Assembly (NCBI GenBank): GCA_910578605.1
Contig: CAJTQG010000001.1
Coordinates: 85,524-139,777, forward strand
Origin: an uncultured Lachnospiraceae bacterium
Lineage (GTDB): Bacteria; Bacillota; Clostridia; Lachnospirales; Lachnospiraceae
Length of the DNA: 54,254 bases
Direction of reading: 5' to 3'
Positions 7,999 to 17,694 of the stretch are shown here, piece by piece. The notes beneath the pieces are model-generated. The model had not been told where the DNA came from and did not search any database. It was given only the letters and a program-made list of their open reading frames with translations. A program made the translations under genes and the position numbers. The number at the start of each line of letters is the position of its first letter. Position 1 is the first letter of the stretch.

Positions 7999-10539
7999 TT
8001 ACAAGTGTTCACCTAAAACTCTCAGACAATCCGCAATATCTATTGGCTTTGCAATATGAGCATTCATACCGCACTCTATACAAACCTGTATATCACCAGA
8101 AAAGGCGTCCGCTGTCATGGCGATAATCGGCAAATCCTTGTCTTTTCTATCTAATTTCCTAATTGCTTTTGTCGCATCATATCCGTCCATTATCGGCATT
8201 CGAATATCCATCAGTATAGCATTATAATATCCAATCTGTGACTCATTAAACTTATTCACACAAATCTGGCCATTCTCCGCACGTTCAATCTTCAAGCCTA
8301 CCTCTGTGAGAATCTCATATGCCACCTCATAGTTAATATCAATATCTTCCGCCAGCAAAATTCTTTTTCCATGAAAATCCACTTGCTCACTGCCCTTGCC
8401 CTTTTTCTCCTCTGGCTGAAAACCTTCCACATACTGACTTAAGCGTGTGTATAAGGTTGACTTGAACAGCGGCTTAGAAATAAAGCCCTCTATTTTCACG
8501 GAACGTGCTTCCTCCTCAATGTCACTCCAATCATAGGCAGAAATCAAGAACGACGGAATATAATGTCCCATTTTATTTCGTATCTCCTGTATAGTCTGAA
8601 CACCATTAAAGCCCGGCATTCTCCAGTCTACCAACACAAAATGATAATCCATGCCTATCTTGTGGTGCTCTTCTATCATATGCACCCCTTCCCTGCCGTC
8701 AGTTGTCCATTCAGCGTTAACCCCAAGCTCCTCCAAAATACTTACTGCACTTAAACATAACTCCTCATTATCATCAATCACAAGAATATTCCAATCAGGC
8801 AGCTCCATAACCTGTTCCTCCACATCTGCCTTCTTCAAATCTAAAATAACATGGAAGGAGCTTCCTTTGTCAAGCTCACTCTCAATTTCTATCGTGCCGC
8901 CCATCATCTCCACTATACTCTTTGTGATTGCCATACCAAGACCAGTTCCCACTATATGGCGCACCTGATCCGTCTCTTCCCTAGAAAAACTCTCAAAAAT
9001 CTTTTTCTGAAACTCCTCTGACATTCCAATTCCAGTATCCACTACACGAAAATGGGTTCTCACATAATCCTCCCCAAGCAGTGATGTTTCCTGAAACAAA
9101 TATACGTCAATCCTTCCGCCCTCCGGTGTAAATTTAACGGCATTGGAGAGAAGATTTAAAAGCACTTGGTTGATTCTTACATTGTCACAAAGTATATTCT
9201 CCGAGATAATATTTTTAATAAAAATATCAAAAAATTGATTGTTCTTTTTTACCTGAGGCTGCATTATGCTCACAATATCGTCCATAGCGTCCTTTATAGA
9301 CATTGGCTGCATATTTAAAATCATTTTGCCGCTCTCAATTTTGGACATATCCAACACATCATTAATCAAGCCAAGCAAATGCTTGCTAGACAGTTTTACT
9401 TTGTGAAGACAATCCTCTATGCGAACCCCATCCTGGATATTTTTCAAGGCAATCTCCGTCATTCCTATAATGGCATTCATCGGAGTCCGGATATCATGGC
9501 TCATACTAGACAAAAATTCACTCTTGGCCTGGTTGGCCTCTATAGCTTCTTTTCTTGCTAAATTCAATTCCCTCATCTGTTTCTGTGACAGTCTATAATA
9601 TAATATGAGCACAATGGACATTAAAAACAACACGGCAAACATCACGCTGAAAATAACGACAATACGAGTCCTCTCCAGATTTGCCATCTCATCGCTCATA
9701 AGCTTCTCCGGCATAATGGTAATCAAATACCAATCCAAATCATCTGAGAGCTTAGAGCAGTACACAACGCTTTTTTCTCCCTTTCGCAAAAATACAGCGG
9801 AGTAATCCTCCTCGTTTTCTAGGGCTCTCCTTAACTCTTCTGCGTAATCCTCTGGTGTTCTTCCATCTAACTCTTCATATTCATGCTTAATACGTTCAAA
9901 ATAATTTTCTCGAAATGCATCTCCATTTCGTATTACAAATTCACCTTCTTTGTTAACAACATGAGAATACATTCTATCCTCTGTCTCATACAAAAACAAA
10001 AGCTGATTTAAATTTTCCATAGGCAGGGACGCTATAATAGCCGCGCTTTTCTTTCCGTTCTTCATCTCATATTCCGCCTGCTTTCCAAAGACAAGCATCG
10101 TCTCCCCATTCTTGCCGGTGCCTCGGCTCATAATATTTCCGGAATCGTCAATTGTCATATTGTGCTCTAATCCACTAATCTCTTCCCCAAAAATAGTTTC
10201 CAGATCGCCATCCTCAGAGTACAAACCTAAATAAGAAAAATTTCTAACCTGTGCGCTGATTTTTAACTCCTGCACTATTTTATCTCTATTCTCATTGGAA
10301 TCAAAAGGCGTACGTTTAATCACACCATCTACCTGTGATAACCATAGCTGAACAATGGAATCAAACTTTTGTTTTTCCTGATTATTTACTTCTAACATAT
10401 AAATATTACTGATTCTAAAAATGGTATCCTGTGTTTTGGCAGACATATACATAATCAGAAAATAAAATAACACTACGCAGCAAATACTTACACTGATGCA
10501 GCTTCTACTAAAAAATTTTCTAATTGCCTTTTTATCCAT
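7999..10539 (-). CDS. hybrid sensor histidine kinase with two receiver domains
   Basis: An 846-residue membrane-bound signalling protein. Order of parts: a membrane segment near 13-33, a roughly 265-residue extracellular sensor region of Cache type, a second membrane segment near 300-325, a HisKA domain with the phosphorylated His near 345 (SMSHDIRTPMNAI), an ATPase domain (LLNLLSNAVKFTPEGG, DTGIGM, GTGLGMAI), then two receivers. The likely phosphoacceptor Asp residues are near 635 (LVDWRMPG) and 775 (LMDIRMP). No Hpt or DNA-binding output domain is present and no separate regulator is adjacent, so it is an orphan that needs an unseen partner. The start at 10539 has GGAGAGGG just upstream; a frame extension of seven codons exists. 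The ligand is unknown. Confidence 0.9.
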   Translation of the reverse strand: MDKKAIRKFFSRSCISVSICCVVLFYFLIMYMSAKTQDTIFRISNIYMLEVNNQEKQKFDSIVQLWLSQVDGVIKRTPFDSNENRDKIVQELKISAQVRNFSYLGLYSEDGDLETIFGEEISGLEHNMTIDDSGNIMSRGTGKNGETMLVFGKQAEYEMKNGKKSAAIIASLPMENLNQLLFLYETEDRMYSHVVNKEGEFVIRNGDAFRENYFERIKHEYEELDGRTPEDYAEELRRALENEEDYSAVFLRKGEKSVVYCSKLSDDLDWYLITIMPEKLMSDEMANLERTRIVVIFSVMFAVLFLMSIVLILYYRLSQKQMRELNLARKEAIEANQAKSEFLSSMSHDIRTPMNAIIGMTEIALKNIQDGVRIEDCLHKVKLSSKHLLGLINDVLDMSKIESGKMILNMQPMSIKDAMDDIVSIMQPQVKKNNQFFDIFIKNIISENILCDNVRINQVLLNLLSNAVKFTPEGGRIDVYLFQETSLLGEDYVRTHFRVVDTGIGMSEEFQKKIFESFSREETDQVRHIVGTGLGMAITKSIVEMMGGTIEIESELDKGSSFHVILDLKKADVEEQVMELPDWNILVIDDNEELCLSAVSILEELGVNAEWTTDGREGVHMIEEHHKIGMDYHFVLVDWRMPGFNGVQTIQEIRNKMGHYIPSFLISAYDWSDIEEEARSVKIEGFISKPLFKSTLYTRLSQYVEGFQPEEKKGKGSEQVDFHGKRILLAEDIDINYEVAYEILTEVGLKIERAENGQICVNKFNESQIGYYNAILMDIRMPIMDGYDATKAIRKLDRKDKDLPIIAMTADAFSGDIQVCIECGMNAHIAKPIDIADCLRVLGEHL

Positions 10540-10748
10540 TTTTCCCTCTCCACCTTTCATTTCTCTTGTATCTATGACTATATTTTGTCATTATTCTTCT
10601 TTTTATCAACATGTGAATGCTTATTATTATATATATTATATTCTCAATGAAATTCCCATTGATTTTTAATAGTAACATATTTCTTCAAAAATCACAACTA
10701 CTTTAAGCGAAAAGCACATATTCTATATTCGTTTTATATAAAAAACAG

Positions 10749-10803
10749 CATACAAATAATAAAACTTTTGTTATAATCTAGTATAGATGATTGAGGAATC
10801 ATC
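10749..10803 (+). promoter_or_regulatory. promoter and operator-like palindrome before GH13 gene
   Basis: A TATAAT box lies at 10772-10777 with a weak CATACA 17 nt upstream. Right at the expected transcription start is a perfect 7-bp inverted repeat, GATGATT-GAGG-AATCATC (10786-10803), a good position for a repressor. The rest of the 397-nt gap between the kinase and GH13 genes holds only AT-rich DNA and a weak possible hairpin near 10830-10880. No catabolite-control (cre) consensus was seen. Confidence 0.45.
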
Positions 10804-10936
10804 ATTATAATTCACCGACACATAAGAATTGGCAGTCAGCTGCGACAATTTTTTAGTAGAAAGCTGCTGAATTTGCCCACGTAAATCCAACAGCTATGAA
10901 TCTTAACACATTAACACATAAGAAAGGAGTGTTACT

Positions 10937-12475
10937 ATGGCAAAATGGCTAGACAATGCAATTTTTTACGAAATTTATCCTCAATCCTTCAAGGATACTA
11001 ATGATGATGGTATCGGAGATTTTAAAGGAATTATTGAAAAACTAGACTACATAAAAGAATTGGGCTGCAATTCCATATGGATGAACCCCTGCTTTGAATC
11101 CCCCTTCGGAGATGCCGGCTATGATGTATCTGATTATTACAAGGCAGCCCCCCGATACGGGACCAACGAAGATTTAAAGCAATTATTTGATGAGATTCAC
11201 AAGCGAGATATGCATATTTTGCTTGACCTTGTTCCAGGGCACACCTCTGTGGAGCACAGGTGGTTTAAAGAATCCATAAAGGCAGAAAAAAATGAATTTT
11301 CAGACCGCTATGTGTGGACAGACAATATATGGGAGGAGCCTTCAGGGATGGGCTGCCTAAGGGGAATCTCTGACCGAAACGGCTGTGTAGGGGTGAATTT
11401 CTTTTCCCATCAGCCTGCCCTCAATTACGGTTTCTACAAGCCTAATCGCCCCTGGCAGCAATCTGCCGACGAACCTGGCCCGAGAGCAACTTTGGAGGAG
11501 CTAAAAAATATTATGCGTTTTTGGCTAAATATGGGCTGCGATGGATTTCGGGTAGATATGGCAGGCTCTTTGGTAAAGCATGATGAGGAGGGAAAAGGCA
11601 CAATAAAGCTGTGGCAGGAGATACGCTTGTTTTTAGATACAGAATTTCCCCAGGCCGCCATGGTGTCCGAGTGGGGCGAGCCTGACAAATCTCTTCTCGG
11701 CGGCTTCCATATGGACTTTCTGCTTCATTTTGGCCCCTCCCATTACAATGATCTGTTTCGCTGCGAAAATCCTTATTTCTCCGGCAAGGGTAATGGAGAT
11801 ATAGGAAAATTTGTGAAAAAATACAAGGAAAATTATGAAAAAACTACACGCAAAGGTCTGATTTGTATTCCATCCGGCAACCATGATATGGAACGTCTTG
11901 CCAAGTATCTTCATGGGGACGAACTAAAAATAGCCTTTGCCTTCCTCCTCACTATGCCTGGAGCCCCATTTATCTATTATGGCGACGAAATCGGCATGCG
12001 CTATGTAGAAAATCTCACCTCTGTGGAGGGAGGATATGATAGAACCGGCTCCCGCTCTCCAATGCAGTGGGATAACACTAAAAATGCAGGCTTTAGCAAG
12101 GCTTGCAAAGAAAAACTTTATATTCCTTTAGACGACGGCGCTGACCGCCCCACCGCGGAAGACCAAATGCAAGATGAGAACTCTTTGTTCCACGAAATCA
12201 AGAGATTGATTGCCGTCAGACAAGCTCACCCAGTGCTGCAGAGCAACGGCGAGATTGATTTTATTTATGCAGAAAGCAATACTTACCCTCTTGCCTACCT
12301 GCGCAGCTCTCGGGATGAAAAAATACTTATTCTGCTAAACCCCTCTTGCAGCGATGCAGATTTTAAGTGTACCTATTCTTTATCGGACAAGCTCTATAGC
12401 TTTGGGGGCGAGGTTACTGCCTGTGATGGCATTATTACTGTCCCTGCTGGTTCCTTTGGATTTTATAAGGTTTGA
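10937..12475 (+). CDS. GH13 alpha-amylase family glycosidase
   Basis: A 512-residue cytoplasmic enzyme acting on alpha-glucosidic bonds. The conserved GH13 regions appear in order: AIFYEIYPQSFKDTNDDGIGD at the start, LLDLVPGHTS, GFRVDMA with the nucleophile Asp near 206, SEWG with the acid/base Glu near 245, and SGNHDMER with the third catalytic Asp near 316. No signal peptide is seen, so it probably acts on imported oligosaccharides. The length fits alpha-glucosidases or oligo-1,6-glucosidases, and a trehalose- or sucrose-specific enzyme is also possible. It has AAAGGAG 8 nt before the ATG. It stands alone, without the ABC transporter usual for sugar operons, but has a possible operator in its leader. 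Confidence 0.88.
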   Translation: MAKWLDNAIFYEIYPQSFKDTNDDGIGDFKGIIEKLDYIKELGCNSIWMNPCFESPFGDAGYDVSDYYKAAPRYGTNEDLKQLFDEIHKRDMHILLDLVPGHTSVEHRWFKESIKAEKNEFSDRYVWTDNIWEEPSGMGCLRGISDRNGCVGVNFFSHQPALNYGFYKPNRPWQQSADEPGPRATLEELKNIMRFWLNMGCDGFRVDMAGSLVKHDEEGKGTIKLWQEIRLFLDTEFPQAAMVSEWGEPDKSLLGGFHMDFLLHFGPSHYNDLFRCENPYFSGKGNGDIGKFVKKYKENYEKTTRKGLICIPSGNHDMERLAKYLHGDELKIAFAFLLTMPGAPFIYYGDEIGMRYVENLTSVEGGYDRTGSRSPMQWDNTKNAGFSKACKEKLYIPLDDGADRPTAEDQMQDENSLFHEIKRLIAVRQAHPVLQSNGEIDFIYAESNTYPLAYLRSSRDEKILILLNPSCSDADFKCTYSLSDKLYSFGGEVTACDGIITVPAGSFGFYKV

Positions 12476-12518
12476 TTTTATAAATATACATAAATACTTT
12501 ACATTTAAATATGCTTTG

Positions 12519-13592
12519 TTAAATAGGAAGATGTGTCTTTACCAGCTTTTCCACCTTTTGTATCTCATAGGGAATCCGAAGCTTGTAGGGACACATCTTT
12601 AAGCATGTCATTTGGGTACAGTTTCGGCAATATTGGGCGCTCTCCTCAATATCCATCCCAAGCTTTTTCAAGGCCCAAAAATCCTTCCCCATATAATAAT
12701 ACTGGTACTGTCTAAAGATAGTATGAATCTCTGTCCCAAATGGACAGCGGCATCTCTGGCATCTATCACAGGGAATGGGCTCATACTCTTGCTCCAACAC
12801 AGACAGCACCTCCTCAAAGGATGGCAGTCTGCTGGGTTTATGATTCACCTTCCCTCCCATAGCCTCCTCCGTCTGCTCTACAGTTCCTAAGCCTATAAGA
12901 GCGCTGGACACCGGATAGGAAAGTACCCCCTCTATCAAGACAGGAATGGAAAAAAAAGCCGGAAGAATCCCTGCGGCATATACCTTGTTGACAAGAAATC
13001 CTTTATCCCGAAAAAGGGGCTCCTTCCCCATTCGCTCCAACATCCCCCTCTCCAAAATATTGCCGCTTCCCTGCAGAACATCTACTCTGTTGTCCTTTGC
13101 CCCTCGAAGCAGTATATCATAGTAATGGGATGCAATTCCCACAAACCCTATTTTCCCCTCCTCTTTCAACTCAACAAGAGCGTCCAGCGCTCCCCCCTTT
13201 CCAAATACCTCTTCTTGGTGCTGACTATCCACCTGATGAACAAAATACACATCAGGATAGGTATCCAAATTTTCACAGGAGGTCAACACCGCCCTGTACA
13301 TTTCATTGCCGTCATAAAACCGTGCTTTATCTGATATCACAATTTTTTCTCTTCCTACCTGCCCTGCAAACCGCCCAAGCTTTATCTCCGCATCACCATA
13401 TTCCGGCACAATTGCCGTGTCATATAGATTACACCCAAGCATAAAAGCGTGCTCCATCACCTTAAGAGCAGCTTTTTCATCTAAATTAAAATAATCCGGC
13501 AGCACCGGCACACTGCCCTGTAAAATGGGAATTGTCCCAAAACCAATCTCCGACACTGTCAAGCCGGTAGTGCCCAATGAACGATATTTCAT
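12519..13592 (-). CDS. aldo/keto reductase with C-terminal Fe-S cluster motifs
   Basis: A 357-residue NADPH-dependent oxidoreductase of the aldo/keto reductase fold. Seen are SEIGFGTIP near the start, the catalytic YDTA segment (Asp and downstream Tyr), ISDKAR with the Lys and FVHQVD with the His. Beyond residue 270 the protein gains two Cys clusters, CDRCQRCRCP near 276-285 and CRNCTQMTCLKMCP near 320-333, a ferredoxin-like 4Fe-4S pattern found in a subfamily common in anaerobes. This suggests electron transfer between a nicotinamide cofactor and an iron-sulphur partner (inference). The substrate is unknown. The start has AGGAGG 12 nt upstream. It follows the LRR gene on the same strand after about 70 nt. 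Confidence 0.85.
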   Translation of the reverse strand: MKYRSLGTTGLTVSEIGFGTIPILQGSVPVLPDYFNLDEKAALKVMEHAFMLGCNLYDTAIVPEYGDAEIKLGRFAGQVGREKIVISDKARFYDGNEMYRAVLTSCENLDTYPDVYFVHQVDSQHQEEVFGKGGALDALVELKEEGKIGFVGIASHYYDILLRGAKDNRVDVLQGSGNILERGMLERMGKEPLFRDKGFLVNKVYAAGILPAFFSIPVLIEGVLSYPVSSALIGLGTVEQTEEAMGGKVNHKPSRLPSFEEVLSVLEQEYEPIPCDRCQRCRCPFGTEIHTIFRQYQYYYMGKDFWALKKLGMDIEESAQYCRNCTQMTCLKMCPYKLRIPYEIQKVEKLVKTHLPI

Positions 13593-13663
13593 ATAACCTT
13601 TTCCTCCTAGCTTCCGTCATAATCATACGCACAGCGAAAACCCCATTGGGCGCCAGACAGCTC

Positions 13664-16600
13664 TCACTCATCCATCCAAACTCCACCGGGAAGCTGCAGG
13701 GGAGGAAGGCTGCTGCAAAATGCAAACGCCTCTTTTCCAATTCTCTTTAAGGTGGTTGGAAGCTTTATACTTTTCAGGCTGTGACAGCGATAAAAGGTTC
13801 TCTCAGGAATTTCCTCCACCCCTTCCGGCACAATAATTTCCAAAAGAGAAGTGCAATTTTCAAATGCCCTTGCCTCTATTTTACATAAATTTGCTGACAA
13901 TTCCACACGCTCCAGCCTGCCGCAGCCGGAAAATGCCATCTCACCAACTGTCTTGACACCTTGGGCGCTGCGAACCTCTTTCAGCCATTTACATCCCGCA
14001 AAGGCACGCTTGCCAATACTTTTTACCGACTCTGAAAAAATAATGTGAGTCAATAAATTTGAGTTCTCAAATGCACTGTTCCCAATAGCATGTATGCCGT
14101 AAGCCAAACGAAGCCTTGCAATATTTCCTGTACACTCCAAAAGCACCCCTGCCTGATTTGTCTTAAAACAATTCAAACTGTCAAGAGCTGCCTGCTTTGC
14201 TATGGGGGGCAATTCTCTCTCCCTATCCTGCAAACCTGCAAATTCCACATTTGTTCCGTCGGGCAATATCATTTGTTTCAAAAAGATACAATTCCGAAAA
14301 GCATATTCCTCCACCTTCACATGGGAGGACAAAAACCGAATGCTCTCGATAGCCAAACCATTTGCAAATGCCCAACCGCACACAAGGCGGACATCCTGTG
14401 GCACTACCACATTTCCCACACATCCGGAAGCATCTAAAAGCATGTGATTGATAATCACCATAGGAGATTTCCTCTGCTGCCTCTCCATCCACGCTGTTGA
14501 ATGAAAAGCCCTAGAACCGATAAATTCCACACTGGGAGGAATCTCCACCTCCTCAAGCATCGTTACATTCCGAAATACCTCCGATTCGATTCTGCGAATA
14601 CCATTGGGGATTTTCACCACATGCCCCGCCCCCTGGTACCCGAAAAGCACAGCTCCATCCACATCAAAGCAGCTAAGGGCACTGCAGAATATCAGCCTTA
14701 TCTGCTCCGGTATCTGGGGAGCAAAAATATCATTATAACAACATAGCTGGAAACTCTCATCACCCCATATTACCTTTCTGACGGCTGTGCAACCGGAAAG
14801 GGCATATTCTCTCCATTCCAAAACCTTCCCCTCTCTTTTCCCCTGGATACAGATTTCCTCTAAATTCCCACAATCCTTTAAGGCATAGGAATCCAATCTC
14901 ACCTGTACCCCAAACACTGCCCGATTCAGGCTGTCACAGCCCTCAAAGGCGTAGGAGCCCAACTGACTAAGTTGACTGAAATCAAACTCCTTTAGGCTCA
15001 CGCAGCCGCAAAAACTTTTCTCCCCCACAGTCTGTACATGATTGCAAATACAAGTCTCAAGCATCCTGCAGCCCTGAAACACCCCTGACTCTAATGTTTG
15101 AATCTTTGTAAGCTTTGCTTTTTGAAGAGCCGTACAAAAAGCAAAAGCACAATCTCCCACCTGCAGTGCATCTGTATCCACTGTTTTTAGTGAAATACAT
15201 TTCTCAAATGCACATTTCTCTATTACTTGAATGCCCTGTAACTCTATTTCCACAAGGCTGCTGCAGCCAAAAAATGCTCCCTCCCCTATATACTGCAGTC
15301 CCTTTGGCAGCATAATTTTCCTAATATTTTGATTTCCTGCAAATGCATAGCTGGCAATGCCTCTCACTCCTTTTGGCAATTTCACAACACCTTCGCACTT
15401 TTCACCGGATACTACCATATCCCCTGCCACACAAAGCCTATCCTCTCTCTCCCGCAAAAAGCAAGTATCCTCCAGAGCGCGGTCTTCTATGCCCACTCCC
15501 CTTGGCACCACACATCCCTCAAGCCGACAGCAGCCGGCTAAGCTTTCCTTTCCCAAATGCTTTATATCTTCTAGTTGTATTTTCTCAAGCTTACTACAAT
15601 GATAAAAAGCCCGTTCTCCCAAGGAATGCCATGAGGGAGCCTGCCCCTGTAATACTGCCACTGTTTGCAGCTCATGACACCCTGAAAACACCTCCGCCTC
15701 CAAATCTCTAATATGAGAAGGCAGCCATACTTTTTTCAGGCAGCTGCAGCCTTTGAATGCTCCCTGCCCAATCCACTTTACGCTGTCCGCAAAATATACT
15801 TCTGTTATCTTTTTGTTTCCATAAAAAGCGCCTCCAGCTACTATTTTCACTGAAGATGAGAGCTGTACCTCTCCCTCCAGACTGCGCCCATCCCAAAAGA
15901 TACCATCCGTTAATACCTGCTGATTCTCCACCCAGCCCTTTAGAAAAGGAGTTCCCTCCAGGGGATGTCTTCCCACTGACACAATAGAAGAAGGCAAAAT
16001 CACCCTCTCCAGCGCCTTACAGCCATAAGCAAGCTTGCTGGGAATGTGCCTCACTCCCTCCTCCAGTACAAGCAGCTTCAGCCTTTCGCAACCGCCAAAT
16101 ACATCCGAACCATAGTCGGTGCCTCTTCCTGCCATCCATGCTGTTCCTATGCCACTCTTGGCAAAAGCAAGATTTTTCACATATTTAAGCTGGGCCCCAA
16201 GCTTTACCTCCTTTAATCCACTGCAACGGTAAAATGCCAGCTGACCCACAGACACAAGACTTGTTGGAAACTCTACTTTTTGAAGGGCAGTGCAGCCATA
16301 GAATGCACTATCTCCTATCTCCACAAAGCCTGAAGGGAAACTCAGCTCCCGCAAGGCCCTGCAATGGCGAAATGTCCTCTCCTCTATTGCGGTAACTGTA
16401 CATGGCAGATGAACACGAATTAACTTAACACAATTTTCAAAAGCCCCTGCTCCTATTCTGATTAGACCTTTGGGAAATGAAATATTCTGCAAAAGCACAC
16501 AATCCCGAAAGGCGCCTTGTCCAATCTCCTGAATACTTTCCGGCAGTATCACTCTGTCTACCGCTTCATTTCCCGAAAATGCCTCCCCTGCAATGACAGT

Positions 16601-17629
16601 AATTCCCTCCGGTATTACAACTCTAGACTCCTCCCCTAAATATTGTAAAAGGATTGTCCCGCTAATCCGAAAATTTCCCATAATCTGTTTTTGAATTACA
16701 TGCACAACATGAGGCACATGATCTCCCTCCAGATTTGCAATTCCAGAGAAAGAATATTCTTTCCCATCCTTTGTTTTAATATGCTTTAAGGAGGTACAGT
16801 TTTTAAAGGCATCCTCACAAATATTTGGCTCCTCCCCCTCAAAGCTTATCTCTTCCAAATTAATGCAGTTGCAAAAAGCCCTGCTGCCAATCTCCCTTAC
16901 AGACTTAGGAAGCTTAACAGACAAAATTCCCCGCTTGTCAAAAAAACAGCCTGTTCCCAGACTTTCTATCCCCTCAGGAATCTCTACATGTTTTAAATTG
17001 ATTAAATAACGAATGAGACATCTGCCCTCCAGTTCTATCATACGCAAGGCATCCCCTGCAATCACACGAACAAGAGAGGGCACCTGTATTTCACCTGCCA
17101 ACACATCTACCATATTGGGAATATGCCAGCTCTCTCCCCCTGCAAAAGTAATTTCCCCAAGTCTGCCGCAGCCAGTAAAAACTTCACATATACAGTTCTC
17201 CTCCAATTCCGGTGAAATTTCCAAGCTTTCTAAGCACACATCATTGACAAAAACCTGCCTGCCCAACTTTCTAACACCAGGCATACAAACCTGTGTTAAG
17301 CTGTCACAATAGAGAAATACACAATCCCCCAGTGACTCCACCGAAGGCGGAAGAACAATCCTTTTCAGGCTGTGGCAGCGATGAAATCCATAAGCGCCAA
17401 TGTAACATACTCCCTGGGGAATCTCCGCCTCCTCAAGCATGCGGCATCCCTTAAATGCGCCGTCCATAATACGCTTAAGCCCCGTGGGCAGCACTACCCT
17501 TTTCAGGGAAACACATGCCTTGAACGCTCCCTCACCGATGGTATGTACCTGATTAGGTACAATCACTTCCTCCTCACGGCCGGTGTAGGCAACTAATATT
17601 CCATCTTTTATATGAAAAAAATCCTTCAT
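13664..17629 (-). CDS. giant BspA-type leucine-rich repeat (LRR_5) protein
   Basis: A 1321-residue protein built almost entirely of LRR_5 repeats of about 23 residues, with the recurring pattern 'IG..AF.GC..L..V.LP..V..I'. By eye there are several dozen copies, interrupted by a few irregular linkers. BspA-type repeats usually occur in surface proteins that bind host or matrix proteins. This one has no signal peptide, no LPXTG motif and no membrane segment from the chosen start, so a cytoplasmic role or non-classical export must be considered. The start at 17629 has AAAGGA 7 nt upstream and begins directly with a normal repeat. An alternative ATG at 17695 overlaps the dus stop codon (TAATG) and would add 22 hydrophobic residues. 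That arrangement would suggest coupling, so the true start deserves checking. Confidence 0.85.
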   Translation of the reverse strand: MKDFFHIKDGILVAYTGREEEVIVPNQVHTIGEGAFKACVSLKRVVLPTGLKRIMDGAFKGCRMLEEAEIPQGVCYIGAYGFHRCHSLKRIVLPPSVESLGDCVFLYCDSLTQVCMPGVRKLGRQVFVNDVCLESLEISPELEENCICEVFTGCGRLGEITFAGGESWHIPNMVDVLAGEIQVPSLVRVIAGDALRMIELEGRCLIRYLINLKHVEIPEGIESLGTGCFFDKRGILSVKLPKSVREIGSRAFCNCINLEEISFEGEEPNICEDAFKNCTSLKHIKTKDGKEYSFSGIANLEGDHVPHVVHVIQKQIMGNFRISGTILLQYLGEESRVVIPEGITVIAGEAFSGNEAVDRVILPESIQEIGQGAFRDCVLLQNISFPKGLIRIGAGAFENCVKLIRVHLPCTVTAIEERTFRHCRALRELSFPSGFVEIGDSAFYGCTALQKVEFPTSLVSVGQLAFYRCSGLKEVKLGAQLKYVKNLAFAKSGIGTAWMAGRGTDYGSDVFGGCERLKLLVLEEGVRHIPSKLAYGCKALERVILPSSIVSVGRHPLEGTPFLKGWVENQQVLTDGIFWDGRSLEGEVQLSSSVKIVAGGAFYGNKKITEVYFADSVKWIGQGAFKGCSCLKKVWLPSHIRDLEAEVFSGCHELQTVAVLQGQAPSWHSLGERAFYHCSKLEKIQLEDIKHLGKESLAGCCRLEGCVVPRGVGIEDRALEDTCFLREREDRLCVAGDMVVSGEKCEGVVKLPKGVRGIASYAFAGNQNIRKIMLPKGLQYIGEGAFFGCSSLVEIELQGIQVIEKCAFEKCISLKTVDTDALQVGDCAFAFCTALQKAKLTKIQTLESGVFQGCRMLETCICNHVQTVGEKSFCGCVSLKEFDFSQLSQLGSYAFEGCDSLNRAVFGVQVRLDSYALKDCGNLEEICIQGKREGKVLEWREYALSGCTAVRKVIWGDESFQLCCYNDIFAPQIPEQIRLIFCSALSCFDVDGAVLFGYQGAGHVVKIPNGIRRIESEVFRNVTMLEEVEIPPSVEFIGSRAFHSTAWMERQQRKSPMVIINHMLLDASGCVGNVVVPQDVRLVCGWAFANGLAIESIRFLSSHVKVEEYAFRNCIFLKQMILPDGTNVEFAGLQDRERELPPIAKQAALDSLNCFKTNQAGVLLECTGNIARLRLAYGIHAIGNSAFENSNLLTHIIFSESVKSIGKRAFAGCKWLKEVRSAQGVKTVGEMAFSGCGRLERVELSANLCKIEARAFENCTSLLEIIVPEGVEEIPERTFYRCHSLKSIKLPTTLKRIGKEAFAFCSSLPPLQLPGGVWMDE

Positions 17630-17694
17630 CGTATATTCCTTTCCACCCCTGCTAAATAAGTAATTGTAAAGCAATGAAGCAATGGTCAACAGCA

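Noticed and set aside
15343..15711. Frames opposite the LRR gene
   Set aside because: Pro/Cys/His-rich products mirror the repeat codons of the LRR gene and lack ribosome binding sites.
13664..17629. Regularly spaced similar segments resembling a repeat array
   Set aside because: They are degenerate codons of the LRR_5 protein repeats; no identical repeats with spacers, so not CRISPR.
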